The notes beneath the pieces were generated by a model. The model was not told the DNA's origin, ran no database searches, and worked only from the letters and a program-made list of their open reading frames with translations. From Nitrospinota bacterium (GTDB lineage Bacteria > Nitrospinota_A > UBA7883 > JACRGQ01): a stretch of 64,000 bases of DNA. Both the position numbers and the translations under genes were made by a program. The stretch lies in the NCBI GenBank assembly GCA_016212275.1, contig JACRGR010000020.1, forward strand, positions 1 to 64,000, in the 5' to 3' direction. This document shows, in pieces, positions 51,116 to 59,993 of this stretch (within the stretch, counting starts at the first letter, position 1; each line of letters starts with the position of its first letter).

Positions 51116-54100
51116 TTGAAACCGACGGACCGTTTGGCCGGAGGGCGTTCAGCGCCTTCCCATGCAAAGATTTATTCCGTGGCCGGCGCACAGGCAGGTT
51201 GCGGAGCCACGTTGTTCTCGGTTTTTTCCGCCGCGTCGCTGGCCAATGGCGGCCGGAAAACGCTTCTCATTGAATTCGGCGATTCGTCCTCCGGCGCCTG
51301 CCGCGTGTTGGGACTGCCCCAGCCCGAGTTGGCGCTGAAGGATTTTTATTCGCGCAAAAAAAAGATTTCGGAACTGTCGGTCGCCACGGGCGTAAGCGGA
51401 CTCCGCTTTTTATGGGGCGGCGCGTTGCCGAACGGACGGGGACGGTTGTTTGGCATCGGGGGCCTCTTCGAGCATCTGCGGCGGCTGGACTATGCCGCGA
51501 TTATATTGGACCTCGGCGCGGAGCGGGACAACCGGAAGATGGACTACCTCCTGCTGGCCGATCACCGGGTGGTTGTCGCGCCCGCCTCCGAAGGGGGGGT
51601 GGAACATTTGGCCGCGCATTTTTCCTCCGCCACGGTGCGGCGCTTCGAGCATTTGGCCCGCAAAAAAAGCCGCGCCGCCGAAGCCGCCGCGCTGGTCCGG
51701 CGCGAAGCGGCACGCGATCCGAAAGGCGTGGGGAACGCGGTGAAATCGCTGTTCCCGCTTTTTGCCCCCCAATGGGAAAATGCCAAGGCGGGGCTGAGGC
51801 TTCACGCGGTGGCGAACTTCGTTTCATCCCCGGAGCACATGGAGCTGGCTTCGCGCAGGATCTCCGCCGCATTCGATTCCGCGGTTCCTTCGCCGGTCAA
51901 GGCGTTGTACCTGCCGGCTTTTCCGGCGCGTCCGGCGTTGGGGGATGGTTTCTCGTCGGCGGTGGAAGCGGTGCTGGACGACATCACCGGCGTGGCGGAT
52001 CTGGGCGAAGCGCGCATGGCGCAGTTGCTGGAACGCGCCACCCCGGATGGGGAAAACCCCCAAGCGGTGGCTCACCGGCTCGAATTGCTGGATGCCGTGG
52101 GGCGGGAAGTCGAGAACGAGCGGCAACGCCGGCTTGGGGCATTGGATCGGGAACTGGAGCAACAACGGGCGGACAAGTCCGACCGGATGAACCGGAAGAT
52201 GGACATCGCGCTGGCGGAGCGGAAAAAGGAATTGCTGGCCGCCATAGAGAAACAGGTGGAAGACGTGCGGCGCGAACGGGCCGCCGCCCTGCAATTGGAC
52301 CTGGAAAAACGGCGGGCCGAGATGATGGGGGAATTCGCCCGGCAGATGGAGCACAAGGAGCGCGAGGCGGAAGAAGCGTTCGCCAAGGTGAAGGAGTTCC
52401 GACTGAAGGAGACCGACGCGGCGGTGGAGGCCTATTTCCGCAACGCGAAGGTGAGCGCCGATCGCGAACTGGGCACCCAACGCAAGCGGCGGGAGGCCGA
52501 GATAAACGACGACCTGCTGATGCAAAAGCGGAAAAAGCTCGCCGCGATGGAAACCGAGCTTTCGGAAGAGATAGAAAAGATCCGGGAGATGATCTGGCAA
52601 CAGCTTGAGGAAAAGCGCCGGACCCGGCTGGAAGAGATCGACCGCGCGGTGGAACAGTACCGCAAGGGGAAACTGGCGGGAGTGGACGGCGAGGCGCAGA
52701 CGCGCCGGGCCGCCGTTGAAAAGAGCATCGAGGAAGAGGTGGAGCGCACAAAGAACTTCCTGATGCAGGAAGCGCAACGCGAGGTGATGGCGTTTTCCGC
52801 GCTGGCCGATACGGATATGGCAACGGCGCGGCAGGCCGGCATGCGCCGGATCGAGCAGGAGATGGGCGCGGAACGCGAACGGGTGAAAAAACACATCCGG
52901 GCCGAAGCCGACCGCATAAAAGAAGAAAAAGAAAAGGAAATTCCCGCCTACATCGAGCGGGTGCGGAAAGAGCGGACGCAGGCGCTGGAGCGCAACATGG
53001 AGCTTTTGCGCGGTGAGCTGGCGGCGAAAGTTGCCGCGGACGCCGAGCAGGCGAGGCTGAAAGCCATGCACGAGATAGCCCAACAGACAACGGCGCGACG
53101 CGAAGAAGTGTTTGCCTCGCTGGAGATCGAGCGGACCGGGCGGTTGTCCGAGATGGACCGTGAACTGGCGCAGACCCGCGCCACCCGCGCCGCCGAGCAG
53201 GAACGCGAACTGGCGCGGATCAACGACGAATTGCACGGCGCCCTGCGGCTGAAACTGGCCGAAGAAGAGGCGCGCCTGAACGCCCTGATGGAAAAGGCGC
53301 TCCGTGAAAAACGCGACGAGAAGGAAGAGGCCCTTTCGGCCATCATCAAGGAGGAACGCACCCGCCGCGTGGAGGAGTTGAACACGGAGTTGGCCCGCCA
53401 GCGCGAGGCGATGATGGACGCCATCACCGCCGAGATGCGGCTGGTGCGGGAACAGGAGTTGGAAAAGCTCCGGCAGGAGGTTACCCAGATACGCGCCCAG
53501 AAGCTCAAGCAGGTGGACCAGGACATCCGGGCCGAAATACGCCGAAAGTCCGAGTCCATGACCATGAACCTGCGGGACGTGGAGGCCGCCATGCGGGCCG
53601 AGATGCAGGAGCGCGTGTCCGAAGAGGATGTGCGGTTGCGCCGGACGCTTTCGGAAGAGGTCAGCCGCGAGATGGCGGCCCTGCGTTCGAAGATGCGGAC
53701 GGACTTCGCCGCCGAAGAGTCCCGCCTGCGGTCCGAATTGAAAGGGATGCTGGACGAGGAAAAGACCCGGCGGCTGGAAGCGATCGGGCGCGAGACCGCC
53801 CTGCGCAAGGCGAAGGGCGAAGAAAATATCACCCAATGGGTGGAGCGCGAAAAGGAGCGGCTGGCGGCGGAAGTCCACTCGAAGATCGCGGAAGAGGAAC
53901 AGGTCAAGCGGCAACTGCTGGAATCGCGCCTGGAGTATGACCGCAGGCGGGTGGCGGACGACATCGCCTTGGAGCGCAAGCGCGCCGAAACGGAAGAACA
54001 AAGAAAGCTGAAAGCGTGGACCGATCAGAAGAGGAGCGAGGCGGTGGCGCAGGTGAAGCGCGCCGTGAAAGAAGAGCACCAGCGGATGATGGATGGGCTG

Positions 54101-54988
54101 GAGGAATCGCTGGTCGACGAAAAACACCGCCGGTTCGCCGATCTGGAACACAAAATGGAAATGGAGCGGCAAAAGAGGCTGGCCGCGCTTTCGGCGGAAA
54201 CGCTGAAGGCGAAGGAGTCGCAATTGATACGGTTGGAGGCCGAAATGCGCGAAGTGAAGGAGAACCGGACGCGCGAGGCCGAGCGTGCCGTGGCCGAGGA
54301 AGGCCGCAGGATGGAAGAGAGCATGGACAAGAGGTACCGCGAATTGGCGAAGAAAAAAGAGGAATGGCTGGAATTCGAGAGCCGGCGGCGCAACATGGAG
54401 CTTCAGGCGGCGTTGGAAAAGGATTTGGAAACCGAAAAGGCCAAGCGTCTCCAGCAGAGGCTGGCCGAACTGGAACAGGAAATGGCTGACCGCCGCCGCC
54501 AGTCGCGTGCGGACGTGGAAGAGGAAAAGGCGCGGCTGATGCTCAACCTGCGCGATGAAATGGGGATGCGCCGGAAAGTGGTGGCCCGGAAAATGGCCAC
54601 GGGCCTGAAGGCGAAGATCGCCCAGCACGCCGAGCGGATGGAAGGCGAGGTGGCGGTGGACCGGGAAAAGCGCCTGATGGAGATCGAAAAGGAAGTCATG
54701 GACCTCCGGCAAAAGCGTGTGGAACAGATGGAGGCCGAGGTGTCCCGGGAGCGCGAACGGCGCGTGGAAGGGATGCTGGCCGAGATCAAGGCGGAGCAGG
54801 AAGGGCGGCGGCAGGAGATCATCGCCGAGATGTCGAAAAAGAAAGAGGAACTCGACCTCTCATGGGAGAAGGAGAAGAAGGACTTTTTCGACCGGCTCCA
54901 AAAGGAGGTGGCCCGGAGCAAGGGGGTCACTTCGCAGTACCTTGAATCCGAAATGGAGCGTCTCCAAAAAGCTTGGCGTCTCAACTGA
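51116..54988 (+). CDS. giant TadZ/MinD-like coiled-coil protein
   Basis: The 1290-residue protein starts at TTG 51116, 10 bases after GGAGGAG. Residues 18-170 resemble a ParA/MinD/TadZ fold: P-loop GAQAGCGATL (24-33) without either lysine, LANGGRKTLLIEFGD, switch-like YAAIILDLG (Walker B Asp132) and ADHRVVVAPASEGGVEHL. From about residue 320 to the end it is an almost unbroken, highly charged coiled coil (about 960 residues; arginine, glutamate, lysine and regular methionines or leucines). There is no signal peptide or membrane segment. I infer a cytoplasmic scaffold or polar organiser. Loss of Walker lysines suggests nucleotide binding without turnover, as in some CpaE/TadZ proteins. The LuxR gene follows. 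Confidence 0.75.
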   Translation: MKPTDRLAGGRSAPSHAKIYSVAGAQAGCGATLFSVFSAASLANGGRKTLLIEFGDSSSGACRVLGLPQPELALKDFYSRKKKISELSVATGVSGLRFLWGGALPNGRGRLFGIGGLFEHLRRLDYAAIILDLGAERDNRKMDYLLLADHRVVVAPASEGGVEHLAAHFSSATVRRFEHLARKKSRAAEAAALVRREAARDPKGVGNAVKSLFPLFAPQWENAKAGLRLHAVANFVSSPEHMELASRRISAAFDSAVPSPVKALYLPAFPARPALGDGFSSAVEAVLDDITGVADLGEARMAQLLERATPDGENPQAVAHRLELLDAVGREVENERQRRLGALDRELEQQRADKSDRMNRKMDIALAERKKELLAAIEKQVEDVRRERAAALQLDLEKRRAEMMGEFARQMEHKEREAEEAFAKVKEFRLKETDAAVEAYFRNAKVSADRELGTQRKRREAEINDDLLMQKRKKLAAMETELSEEIEKIREMIWQQLEEKRRTRLEEIDRAVEQYRKGKLAGVDGEAQTRRAAVEKSIEEEVERTKNFLMQEAQREVMAFSALADTDMATARQAGMRRIEQEMGAERERVKKHIRAEADRIKEEKEKEIPAYIERVRKERTQALERNMELLRGELAAKVAADAEQARLKAMHEIAQQTTARREEVFASLEIERTGRLSEMDRELAQTRATRAAEQERELARINDELHGALRLKLAEEEARLNALMEKALREKRDEKEEALSAIIKEERTRRVEELNTELARQREAMMDAITAEMRLVREQELEKLRQEVTQIRAQKLKQVDQDIRAEIRRKSESMTMNLRDVEAAMRAEMQERVSEEDVRLRRTLSEEVSREMAALRSKMRTDFAAEESRLRSELKGMLDEEKTRRLEAIGRETALRKAKGEENITQWVEREKERLAAEVHSKIAEEEQVKRQLLESRLEYDRRRVADDIALERKRAETEEQRKLKAWTDQKRSEAVAQVKRAVKEEHQRMMDGLEESLVDEKHRRFADLEHKMEMERQKRLAALSAETLKAKESQLIRLEAEMREVKENRTREAERAVAEEGRRMEESMDKRYRELAKKKEEWLEFESRRRNMELQAALEKDLETEKAKRLQQRLAELEQEMADRRRQSRADVEEEKARLMLNLRDEMGMRRKVVARKMATGLKAKIAQHAERMEGEVAVDREKRLMEIEKEVMDLRQKRVEQMEAEVSRERERRVEGMLAEIKAEQEGRRQEIIAEMSKKKEELDLSWEKEKKDFFDRLQKEVARSKGVTSQYLESEMERLQKAWRLN

Positions 54989-55107
54989 CCAATTGTCCTT
55001 CCCTCCCGCATTGGAGGTTTGCCGTTACCCCCCCCCCTGTTCCGCGCCGGTTGAATATTCATAAAAGGTGGTTTACCCTGATTATGCTTTTCATTGGAGG
55101 GTGTTCT

Positions 55108-56241
55108 ATGGGGCATTTGACGCGGAAAGACGTTGCCAAGCTTATGGATGCCGCGCAACAACTATATGCGGACACCGCCAGCCCGGATTACCCGTACCGG
55201 GTGAATTGGGTGCTCTCCCGTTTGATCCCGTGGGATCACTCAATAATCGCCTCGACGGATTGCAAGGAAAGGACCGGCATCGTCGTGGGGTTTCCGTTTG
55301 GCGCCTTGCCCCCGCAATTCTTCACCACCTTTTCCCTGTTCATGCATCAGCATCCCGCCTACCCTCCTCCGCTGTTCGGCCAGCCGATGCCTCCGGCAAA
55401 GTTCGGCAAAAGGCCGGAGGTGCGGAAAGAGTTTCTTCGCGTGGCGGCCGAGGGGCGGGTGGGCAGGGTATCCGACTCGATGAGCCGGAAAACGCTGACC
55501 AAGTTGGAGTTTTACAACGAGGCGTTCAAACCGCATGGCATCGAATACCAGCTGGGGGCGCATTTCCACCGGAAAGGGTCGCGGGTGGATTCCTTGGCCA
55601 TAAGCCGTAGCCAAAGGGATTTCTCGGAGCGCGAACGGCTCATGCTTGAACTGATCATTCCCGCGGTTAAGCGGGGATTTTCCCTTAATCGCACGTTCGC
55701 GCCGCCGCCGGGGCGGCTTGCCCGGTGGGAGGACGTTGCCGGATCGCGCGGCGTGGAGGTGATCGCCATCGGGCCGCGGGGTATGATCCGGCATTCCACC
55801 GATAATTCTCTGGAATGCCTTGGCCGCCATTTCAAGCTCCCGCCGGGCGGTGGCATCCTTCCGGAACCTCTGCGCCGCTGGTTCGCGGAACAGATGAAAT
55901 TTTTCGCCGCCGACAATGATCTGGGAGGTCTAAAACCGTTCATTACGGAACGGCCCGGAAGCCGTCTTGCGGTGCATGTGGGGGCGTTCCAGCCGGGCGG
56001 AGATGCGCTGGTGTTTATCGAAGAAAAGACGGCGGCGCACTCTCTTACCGGACGGGAATTGGAGGTATTGCAGTGGGCGGCGCAGGGGAAAACCAACGCC
56101 GTTATTGCCACGATATTAGGTGTGCGGCCCCCAACCGTGAAAAAACATCTGGAACATATTTACCTGAAACTGGGGGTGGAGAACCGGCTTGCCGCCTCCC
56201 TTGCGCTGGCGGAAATGTCGAAGGCCCCCGGCCAGCCGTAA
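55108..56241 (+). CDS. LuxR-type transcription regulator
   Basis: The 377-residue protein ends in a LuxR helix-turn-helix (LTGRELEVLQWAAQGKTNAVIATILGV, RPPTVKKHLEHIYLKLGVENRLAAS). The N-terminal about 300 residues have no receiver domain; YPYRVNWVLSRLIPWDHSIIA and the tract SERERLMLELIIPAVKRGFSLNR look like a PAS/GAF-like ligand or autoinducer-type sensing region. GGAGGG precedes ATG 55108. Placed 119 bases after the giant coiled-coil gene; it may control it or an unrelated regulon. Confidence 0.85.
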   Translation: MGHLTRKDVAKLMDAAQQLYADTASPDYPYRVNWVLSRLIPWDHSIIASTDCKERTGIVVGFPFGALPPQFFTTFSLFMHQHPAYPPPLFGQPMPPAKFGKRPEVRKEFLRVAAEGRVGRVSDSMSRKTLTKLEFYNEAFKPHGIEYQLGAHFHRKGSRVDSLAISRSQRDFSERERLMLELIIPAVKRGFSLNRTFAPPPGRLARWEDVAGSRGVEVIAIGPRGMIRHSTDNSLECLGRHFKLPPGGGILPEPLRRWFAEQMKFFAADNDLGGLKPFITERPGSRLAVHVGAFQPGGDALVFIEEKTAAHSLTGRELEVLQWAAQGKTNAVIATILGVRPPTVKKHLEHIYLKLGVENRLAASLALAEMSKAPGQP

Positions 56242-56250
56242 CTCCGTCCA

Positions 56251-56277
56251 CCCGCCTTCTCTGGTGGGTGCGCCTTT
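56251..56277 (+). terminator. weak terminator after the LuxR gene
   Basis: ACCCGCC and GGTGGGT can pair (one G-U) around TTCTCT, followed by GCGCCTTTTAG. The T-run is short. Confidence 0.35.
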
Positions 56278-56391
56278 TAGGGTGTACCTATGCGCGAAGA
56301 GCCGAATAGTCGGCGCGGATGCGCCACCACACTTCGTGTGAAAATGACGGAACATCCGCCAAATCCGGCTGTCCGCATTTTGTACACCCTA
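56278..56391. repeat. inverted repeat AGGGTGTAC between convergent genes
   Basis: AGGGTGTAC (from about 56278) recurs inverted as GTACACCCT (to about 56391), with about 95 bases between, in the gap between the convergent LuxR and lipoprotein genes. No coding frame is convincing there; it may be a small non-coding element. Confidence 0.35.
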
Positions 56392-56427
56392 TGGCCTCTA
56401 GGCCATCCGAAGAAGGGTATTCCCGCA

Positions 56428-59400
56428 TCACTGTATCTTCCGAATGGTCCTGTTAGTGGCATCCGTCAGGTACAGGCTCGTGCCATCCGTGGTGATCCCC
56501 ACGGGACCGTTAAATTGGGCCGAAGTCCCGGTCGCGTCGGTCGAACCCGCCGTTCCGCTTCCGGCGAACGTAGTGACCACCCCGGTTGCAATCACCACTT
56601 TATGGACTTGGTGACCGACTAAATTGTCCACATACAGGTTCGTGCCGTCCGTCACAATGCCGTGCGGCGAGTTAAATCCCGAGCCGCTGGCGAGTGTGGC
56701 GGTCGCGCCAGTGGCGATCAGAATCTTGTCCACCGCGTTGGAGGCGTATTCCGTCACATAAAGGTATGTGCCGTCCGTTGTGATGGCGCGCGGACTGTTG
56801 AGGCTCGATGCCACCGTGGTTACGATTCCCGTGGCTATCTCAACTTTCCGAATTGCCTGGTTGTTCGCCTCCGCCACATAGAGGTATGTGCCGTCCATCG
56901 TTATGCCCCATGGCCCGTTAAACCGCGCCGCCGCTCCCGTTGCGTTGGTGAAACCCGATGTGCCCGCGGCGCCGGCAAGCGTGGTCACCACGCCGGAGGA
57001 GATCACGATCATCCGGATGGTGTTGTTGTAGAAGTCGGCCACATAGAGATTCGTGCCGTCGGTGGTGATGGAGGTGGGGCCATTAAAAGTCGCCGCCGTC
57101 CCCGTGCCGTCGGCGGAGCCGGTCACCCCGGCGCTCCCGGCAATTGTCGTAACCGCGCCGGTGGATATGACAATCTTTCGGATGGTGTAGTTGCCAAAAT
57201 CCACCACATACAGGTTCGCGCCGTCGGTCGTTATTCCATTGGGCGTGGTAAACCGCGCCGCCGTTCCCGTGGCATCGGTTGATCCCGATATTCCCGCGCT
57301 ACCCGCAAATGTAGTCACGACGCCTCCGGAGGCGAGTGGTTTCGGCACCGCGCCGCCCATCAGGGGAACGATTTTCCGGACGGTGAAATTACTGCCATCC
57401 GCCACAAACAGGTTTGATCCATTCGTGGTTACACCTAAAGGGTTTTTAAACCTTGCCGCCGTGCCGGTGCCATCAGTAGAGCCGCTGGTCAAAGCCGCTC
57501 CCGCAATGGTGGTGACAACGCCTGTGGAGATGACGATCTTGCGGATGGTGTGATTGTTATTGTCAACGACGTACAGGTTGGTGCCGTCGGTGGTTATGCC
57601 GACAGGAAGTTTAAAAGTTGCCGCCGTGCCGGTGCCATCCGCCGATCCGGCGGCGCCGGAACCGGCGACAGTGGTAACCGCGCCCGTGGAGATGACGATC
57701 TTTTGGATAATATTTCCGCCGCTGTTGGCTATAAACAGATTGGTCCCATCGGTGGTGATGCCGCGAGGGGCGGTAAATCCGGTTGCAAAAGTGGTAACAA
57801 CGCCCGTGGATATGACGATCTTACGAACAACATTGTTAGCCTGGTCGGCCACAAACAGATTCGCGCCGTCCGTGACTATGCCATTCGGGGTACTAAAGCT
57901 GGCCGCCGTCCCCGTTCCATCTGTTAAGGCGGCAATGCCGGAACCGGCGACAGTGGTAACAACCCCCGTGGAGATGACGATCTTGCGGACGGTATTGCCA
58001 GCGAGGTCGGTTACAAACAGGTTTGTTCCATCGGTTGTTATGCCTGTCGGACTGTTAAAACTTGCCAACGTGCCCGTGCCATCCGTGGAGGCGGCGGTGC
58101 CGGAGCCGGCAATGGTCGTAACAACCCCCGTGGCTATGACGATCTTGCGGATGGTATTGTTGGTTTGATCGGCTACAAATAAATTTGTCCCGTCAGAGGT
58201 AATTCCATAAGGACGGCCAAACCGTGCCACCGTTCCCGTGGCATCCGTGGTACCAGCGGAAAGGGCTGTGCCGGCAAGTGTGCTCACCGCAACGGTACTT
58301 GCATTGTTAAGGATCAAGCCGCCATTTTGCACCCCGCCGCCCATAAGGTAGGCTGGCGTGGCGAAAACCTGGGATGAAGATGCGCTCTCGCCGCCCGCGT
58401 TCACCGCCGTAACGACGAAGTAGTAAGTGGTCCCGTTCGTAAGCCCGGTGATCGCGTTTCCGGAAGTATGCCCCGTCACCTTCGTACCGCCCGTTCCCGC
58501 TCCGCTGGTGGGGCTGTAATAGACGTTGTAAGACGTTGCGCCGCTTACCGCCGTCCAGCTTACCGTTGCTTGCGCATTCCCGGCGGTGGCCGCCACCCCC
58601 GTGGGGGACGACGGCGCGGACACCTGCGGCGTGGCCGATACCTGGGTGGAAAATGCTCCTTCGCCGCCCGCGTTCACGGCGGTGACGACGAAGTAATAGG
58701 TCGTCCCGTTCGTAAGGCCGGTGATGGCGGAACCGGAAGTATGTCCCGTCACTTTCGTGCCAGCCGTTCCCGCTCCGGCCGTGACCGAGTAATACACGTT
58801 GTAGCTGGTTGCGCCGGTCACCGCCGTCCAGCTTACCGCAACCCGTCCGTCCCCCGCCGTGGCGGATACGCTGGTGGGCGCGGACGGCGTTGGCACTTGC
58901 GGCGTAGCTGATACTTGCGATGAGGCAGTGCTCTCCCCCGCCGCGTTCACCGCCGTCACAACAAAGTAATAGGTCGTCCCGTTCGTAAGGCCGGTGATGG
59001 CGTTACCCGAAGTATGCCCCGTTACTTTCGTTCCGCCCGTTCCCGCGCCGCTGGTGGCGCTGTAATACACGTTGTAGCTGGTTGCGCCGGTCACCGCAGT
59101 CCAGCTTACCGTTGCTTGCGCATTCCCTGCGGTGGCCGCCACACCTGTTGGAGCGGAGGGAACTGAACTGGTGGCAGTTGTCGAAGTCGTCGCCGGGTCT
59201 GCCACCGTCACGGAGATGGCAAGGTCAATCGAGGCGTTCGCCACGAGGTCGACGGTTTTCGATCCGCTGAAAGAAAGCCCGGTATCCGTCGTCACCGTCA
59301 CGGTGAAGGTGCGCGCGTTGCCGGAGGTGACGTCGAGCGACAGTTCCAGCGTATCGAGCGGGATGGCGCCGGTGATGGGGGTGGTCAAGTCCGGGGCGGT

Positions 59401-59613
59401 GACTTTTAGCGAAATGGAGGTGATCTTCGCGGCGTTGAATTTCGGATTGGCGGAGATCATTTTTCCGCCCGGCTTGAGCGACACGCCGGAGGGAAGTTCA
59501 AGGGTGACTTTCGCGCTCGAATTGTTCGCCGAGGGCGCGTCCGCCGCCATCCCGCCGCACGCCGAAAGCGTAAATGTCAACAAAAACAGCAGAGATTTTG
59601 CCACATCCCTCAT
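56428..59613 (-). CDS. Fn3-NHL repeat lipoprotein
   Basis: The 1061-residue exported lipoprotein has a type II signal peptide ending in the lipobox LSAC (Cys19, followed by GG, so probably outer-membrane). A beta-rich region (about 30-145) precedes three near-identical fibronectin type III domains (APTGVAATAGNAQATVSW..., about 90 residues each), then twelve NHL repeats of about 40-55 residues (consensus GITTDGTNLYVAD..NTIRKIVISTG VVTTIAGS). Twelve NHL units would form two six-bladed propellers. It is likely a surface adhesion or binding protein. GGGGCGG precedes ATG 59613. The gspCEF genes could in principle export it. Confidence 0.9.
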   Translation of the reverse strand: MRDVAKSLLFLLTFTLSACGGMAADAPSANNSSAKVTLELPSGVSLKPGGKMISANPKFNAAKITSISLKVTAPDLTTPITGAIPLDTLELSLDVTSGNARTFTVTVTTDTGLSFSGSKTVDLVANASIDLAISVTVADPATTSTTATSSVPSAPTGVAATAGNAQATVSWTAVTGATSYNVYYSATSGAGTGGTKVTGHTSGNAITGLTNGTTYYFVVTAVNAAGESTASSQVSATPQVPTPSAPTSVSATAGDGRVAVSWTAVTGATSYNVYYSVTAGAGTAGTKVTGHTSGSAITGLTNGTTYYFVVTAVNAGGEGAFSTQVSATPQVSAPSSPTGVAATAGNAQATVSWTAVSGATSYNVYYSPTSGAGTGGTKVTGHTSGNAITGLTNGTTYYFVVTAVNAGGESASSSQVFATPAYLMGGGVQNGGLILNNASTVAVSTLAGTALSAGTTDATGTVARFGRPYGITSDGTNLFVADQTNNTIRKIVIATGVVTTIAGSGTAASTDGTGTLASFNSPTGITTDGTNLFVTDLAGNTVRKIVISTGVVTTVAGSGIAALTDGTGTAASFSTPNGIVTDGANLFVADQANNVVRKIVISTGVVTTFATGFTAPRGITTDGTNLFIANSGGNIIQKIVISTGAVTTVAGSGAAGSADGTGTAATFKLPVGITTDGTNLYVVDNNNHTIRKIVISTGVVTTIAGAALTSGSTDGTGTAARFKNPLGVTTNGSNLFVADGSNFTVRKIVPLMGGAVPKPLASGGVVTTFAGSAGISGSTDATGTAARFTTPNGITTDGANLYVVDFGNYTIRKIVISTGAVTTIAGSAGVTGSADGTGTAATFNGPTSITTDGTNLYVADFYNNTIRMIVISSGVVTTLAGAAGTSGFTNATGAAARFNGPWGITMDGTYLYVAEANNQAIRKVEIATGIVTTVASSLNSPRAITTDGTYLYVTEYASNAVDKILIATGATATLASGSGFNSPHGIVTDGTNLYVDNLVGHQVHKVVIATGVVTTFAGSGTAGSTDATGTSAQFNGPVGITTDGTSLYLTDATNRTIRKIQ
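58340..59165 (-). repeat. three tandem Fn3-coding repeats
   Basis: The three fibronectin-type-III units are highly similar at DNA level, e.g. the segment giving GNAITGLTNGTTYYFVVTAVN recurs almost unchanged about every 270 bases. Such identity indicates recent duplication or gene conversion and can cause copy-number change or assembly collapse. Confidence 0.7.
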
Positions 59614-59773
59614 TTGTCCGCCCCCTACTGGTGAATTTCCGCAACCGGATTTAAGCGCTGGTAACGCGGCGCTTTCAGTTCCACAGTAGTTCTATCACTA
59701 TTCGGCACACTATTAGCCGTTCGGCTTATAGCATTGTCCTACCACCGGATAAGGAGGGTAAGGAGGATTTGAT

Positions 59774-59801
59774 TTGACACCCGCCGCCAATCTGTTATTA
59801 T
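59774..59801 (+). promoter_or_regulatory. promoter of tRNA-Gln
   Basis: TTGACA (59774-59779) and TATTAT (59796-59801) with 16-base spacing lie about 75 bases before the tRNA. Confidence 0.6.
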
Positions 59802-59841
59802 CATCGGCTTTTGGAGGAAATCCAAAGGCATGGAAATGAAA

Positions 59842-59867
59842 GCCGTTTCGCCAGCGTGGGAAACGGC
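59842..59867 (+). ncRNA. hairpin in tRNA-Gln 5' leader
   Basis: GCCGTTTC and GAAACGGC form a perfect 8-bp stem around a 10-base loop, 10 bases upstream of the mature tRNA. It may guide 5' processing or be incidental. Confidence 0.3.
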
Positions 59868-59876
59868 GGGTGCGGC

Positions 59877-59951
59877 TGGGGTGTCGTCAAGCGGTAAGAC
59901 ACAGCTCTTTGGAAGCTGCATTCGTAGGTTCGAATCCTACCACCCCAACCA
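59877..59951 (+). tRNA. tRNA-Gln (TTG)
   Basis: The acceptor stem TGGGGTG pairs with CACCCCA, followed by discriminator A and encoded CCA. Anticodon stem CAGCT/AGCTG encloses the loop CTTTGGA with anticodon TTG (reads CAA/CAG). T-arm GTAGG-TTCGAAT-CCTAC is canonical. prs follows 42 bases downstream and may be co-transcribed. Confidence 0.95.
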
Positions 59952-59993
59952 GAATTGGGCGTTCGTAACTGGATGCCGTTGAGAGGAAAGGAC

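Noticed and set aside
51068-51118. Start of the giant coiled-coil protein at TTG 51068
   Set aside because: That codon lies between the -35 and -10 boxes, upstream of the expected transcription start; TTG 51116 follows GGAGGAG.
51824-54712. Long open frame (about 960 codons) on the strand opposite the coiled-coil gene
   Set aside because: It arises from the GC-rich, glutamate/arginine-rich codons of the real gene; the product is histidine/leucine/phenylalanine-rich without domains or a ribosome-binding site.
56428-59170. Regularly spaced DNA repeats that could suggest a CRISPR array
   Set aside because: The repeats are in frame and encode NHL and Fn3 domains with varying unit length; there are no unique spacers and no cas genes.
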